A DNA stretch of 64,000 nt from Adiantum capillus-veneris (taxonomy: Eukaryota; Streptophyta; Polypodiopsida; Polypodiales; Pteridaceae), in NCBI GenBank assembly GCA_014529385.2, contig CM043958.1, positions 145,507,234 to 145,571,233 on the forward strand. Reading direction: 5' to 3'. Both the position numbers and the translations under genes were made by a program. Under the pieces are notes generated by a model, which saw only the letters and a list, made by a program, of their open reading frames with translations, was not told the origin of the DNA and searched no databases. Shown here piece by piece: positions 63,791 through 64,000 of this stretch; the stretch's first letter is position 1, and the number at the start of each line of letters is the position of its first letter.

Positions 63791-64000
63791 GTAGCAGGTA
63801 CATTCTTGCTCCCTTTGAGAGGAGCAGCTTATCATTATTGTAATTGCTCCCTGTGAGGAAGCCACTTGCCATTAATATAATCATCAGAATTTTGTATAGT
63901 CCTTACACTGCCCCATCAAAAAACATTTCATTCATTGAAAGACTCCTAATACTTCATGCCTGCTTATGTTTCCCCCTTTTCTTTTGTTTTTTTGGGGTGG
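63791..64000 (+). other. 3' flank of the deacetylase gene (3' UTR, inferred)
   Basis: AT-rich DNA after the stop codon. ATTAATATAATCATCAG at about 63,871 could act as a plant near-upstream poly(A) element; no clear AATAAA is present. Confidence 0.4.

Overview
The window is nuclear DNA of a land plant with a large, transposon-rich genome. The evidence is AT-rich DNA, Ty3/Gypsy and Ty1/Copia elements, a LINE, long (GA/CT)n tracts, a decayed pentatricopeptide-repeat (PPR) sequence and a multi-exon plant gene. The species cannot be named from the sequence. The giant introns and repeat families would suit a fern, lycophyte, gymnosperm or large-genome angiosperm, but this is only an impression.

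The one host gene I can fully support runs on the + strand from 14,098 to 63,790. It encodes a class IV histone deacetylase (HDAC11 type, plant HDA2-like). Ten exons with consistent splice phases join into an uninterrupted 394-codon frame. It keeps the His-His pair, the D-x-D-x-H and AGVD zinc-site motifs and the GGGY tyrosine. The protein starts with an Arg/Ser-rich stretch that looks like an organelle presequence. Only about 1.2 kb of the 49.7-kb gene is coding; most of the rest is intron 2 (17.4 kb) and intron 7 (28.6 kb).

Layout. 1-13,640: upstream intergenic DNA with a decayed PPR remnant, a broken + strand Copia element containing internal duplications, a second Copia element on the - strand that has lost its integrase, and several GA/CT tracts. 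13,641-14,097: promoter-proximal DNA with a 130-bp tandem duplication. 14,098-15,104: exons 1-2. 15,105-32,497: intron 2, with a - strand Gypsy remnant that carries a solo LTR (repeat CTCAG) and a + strand Gypsy element (21,076-29,903, repeat TGAAG); that element itself holds another solo LTR (repeat ATTAT). 32,498-34,759: exons 3-7. 34,760-63,380: intron 7, with a SINE-like tandem array, a LINE, a truncated Gypsy piece, and a three-level nest: a three-LTR - strand element (42,574-61,687, repeat TGATG), interrupted by a + strand Gypsy element (45,093-60,289, repeat CTAAA), interrupted in turn by a non-coding large-LTR element (52,116-58,659). 63,381-63,790: exons 8-10.

All mobile-element reading frames are broken by stops, frameshifts or deletions. 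The insertion repeats give a clear order of events. The most interesting aspects are a chromatin-modifying gene whose transcript must cross two large blocks of retrotransposon DNA, a GC-AG intron directly after the catalytic motif, a possible organelle presequence, and repeated bulged hairpins with a covarying stem in the LTRs of the non-coding element.
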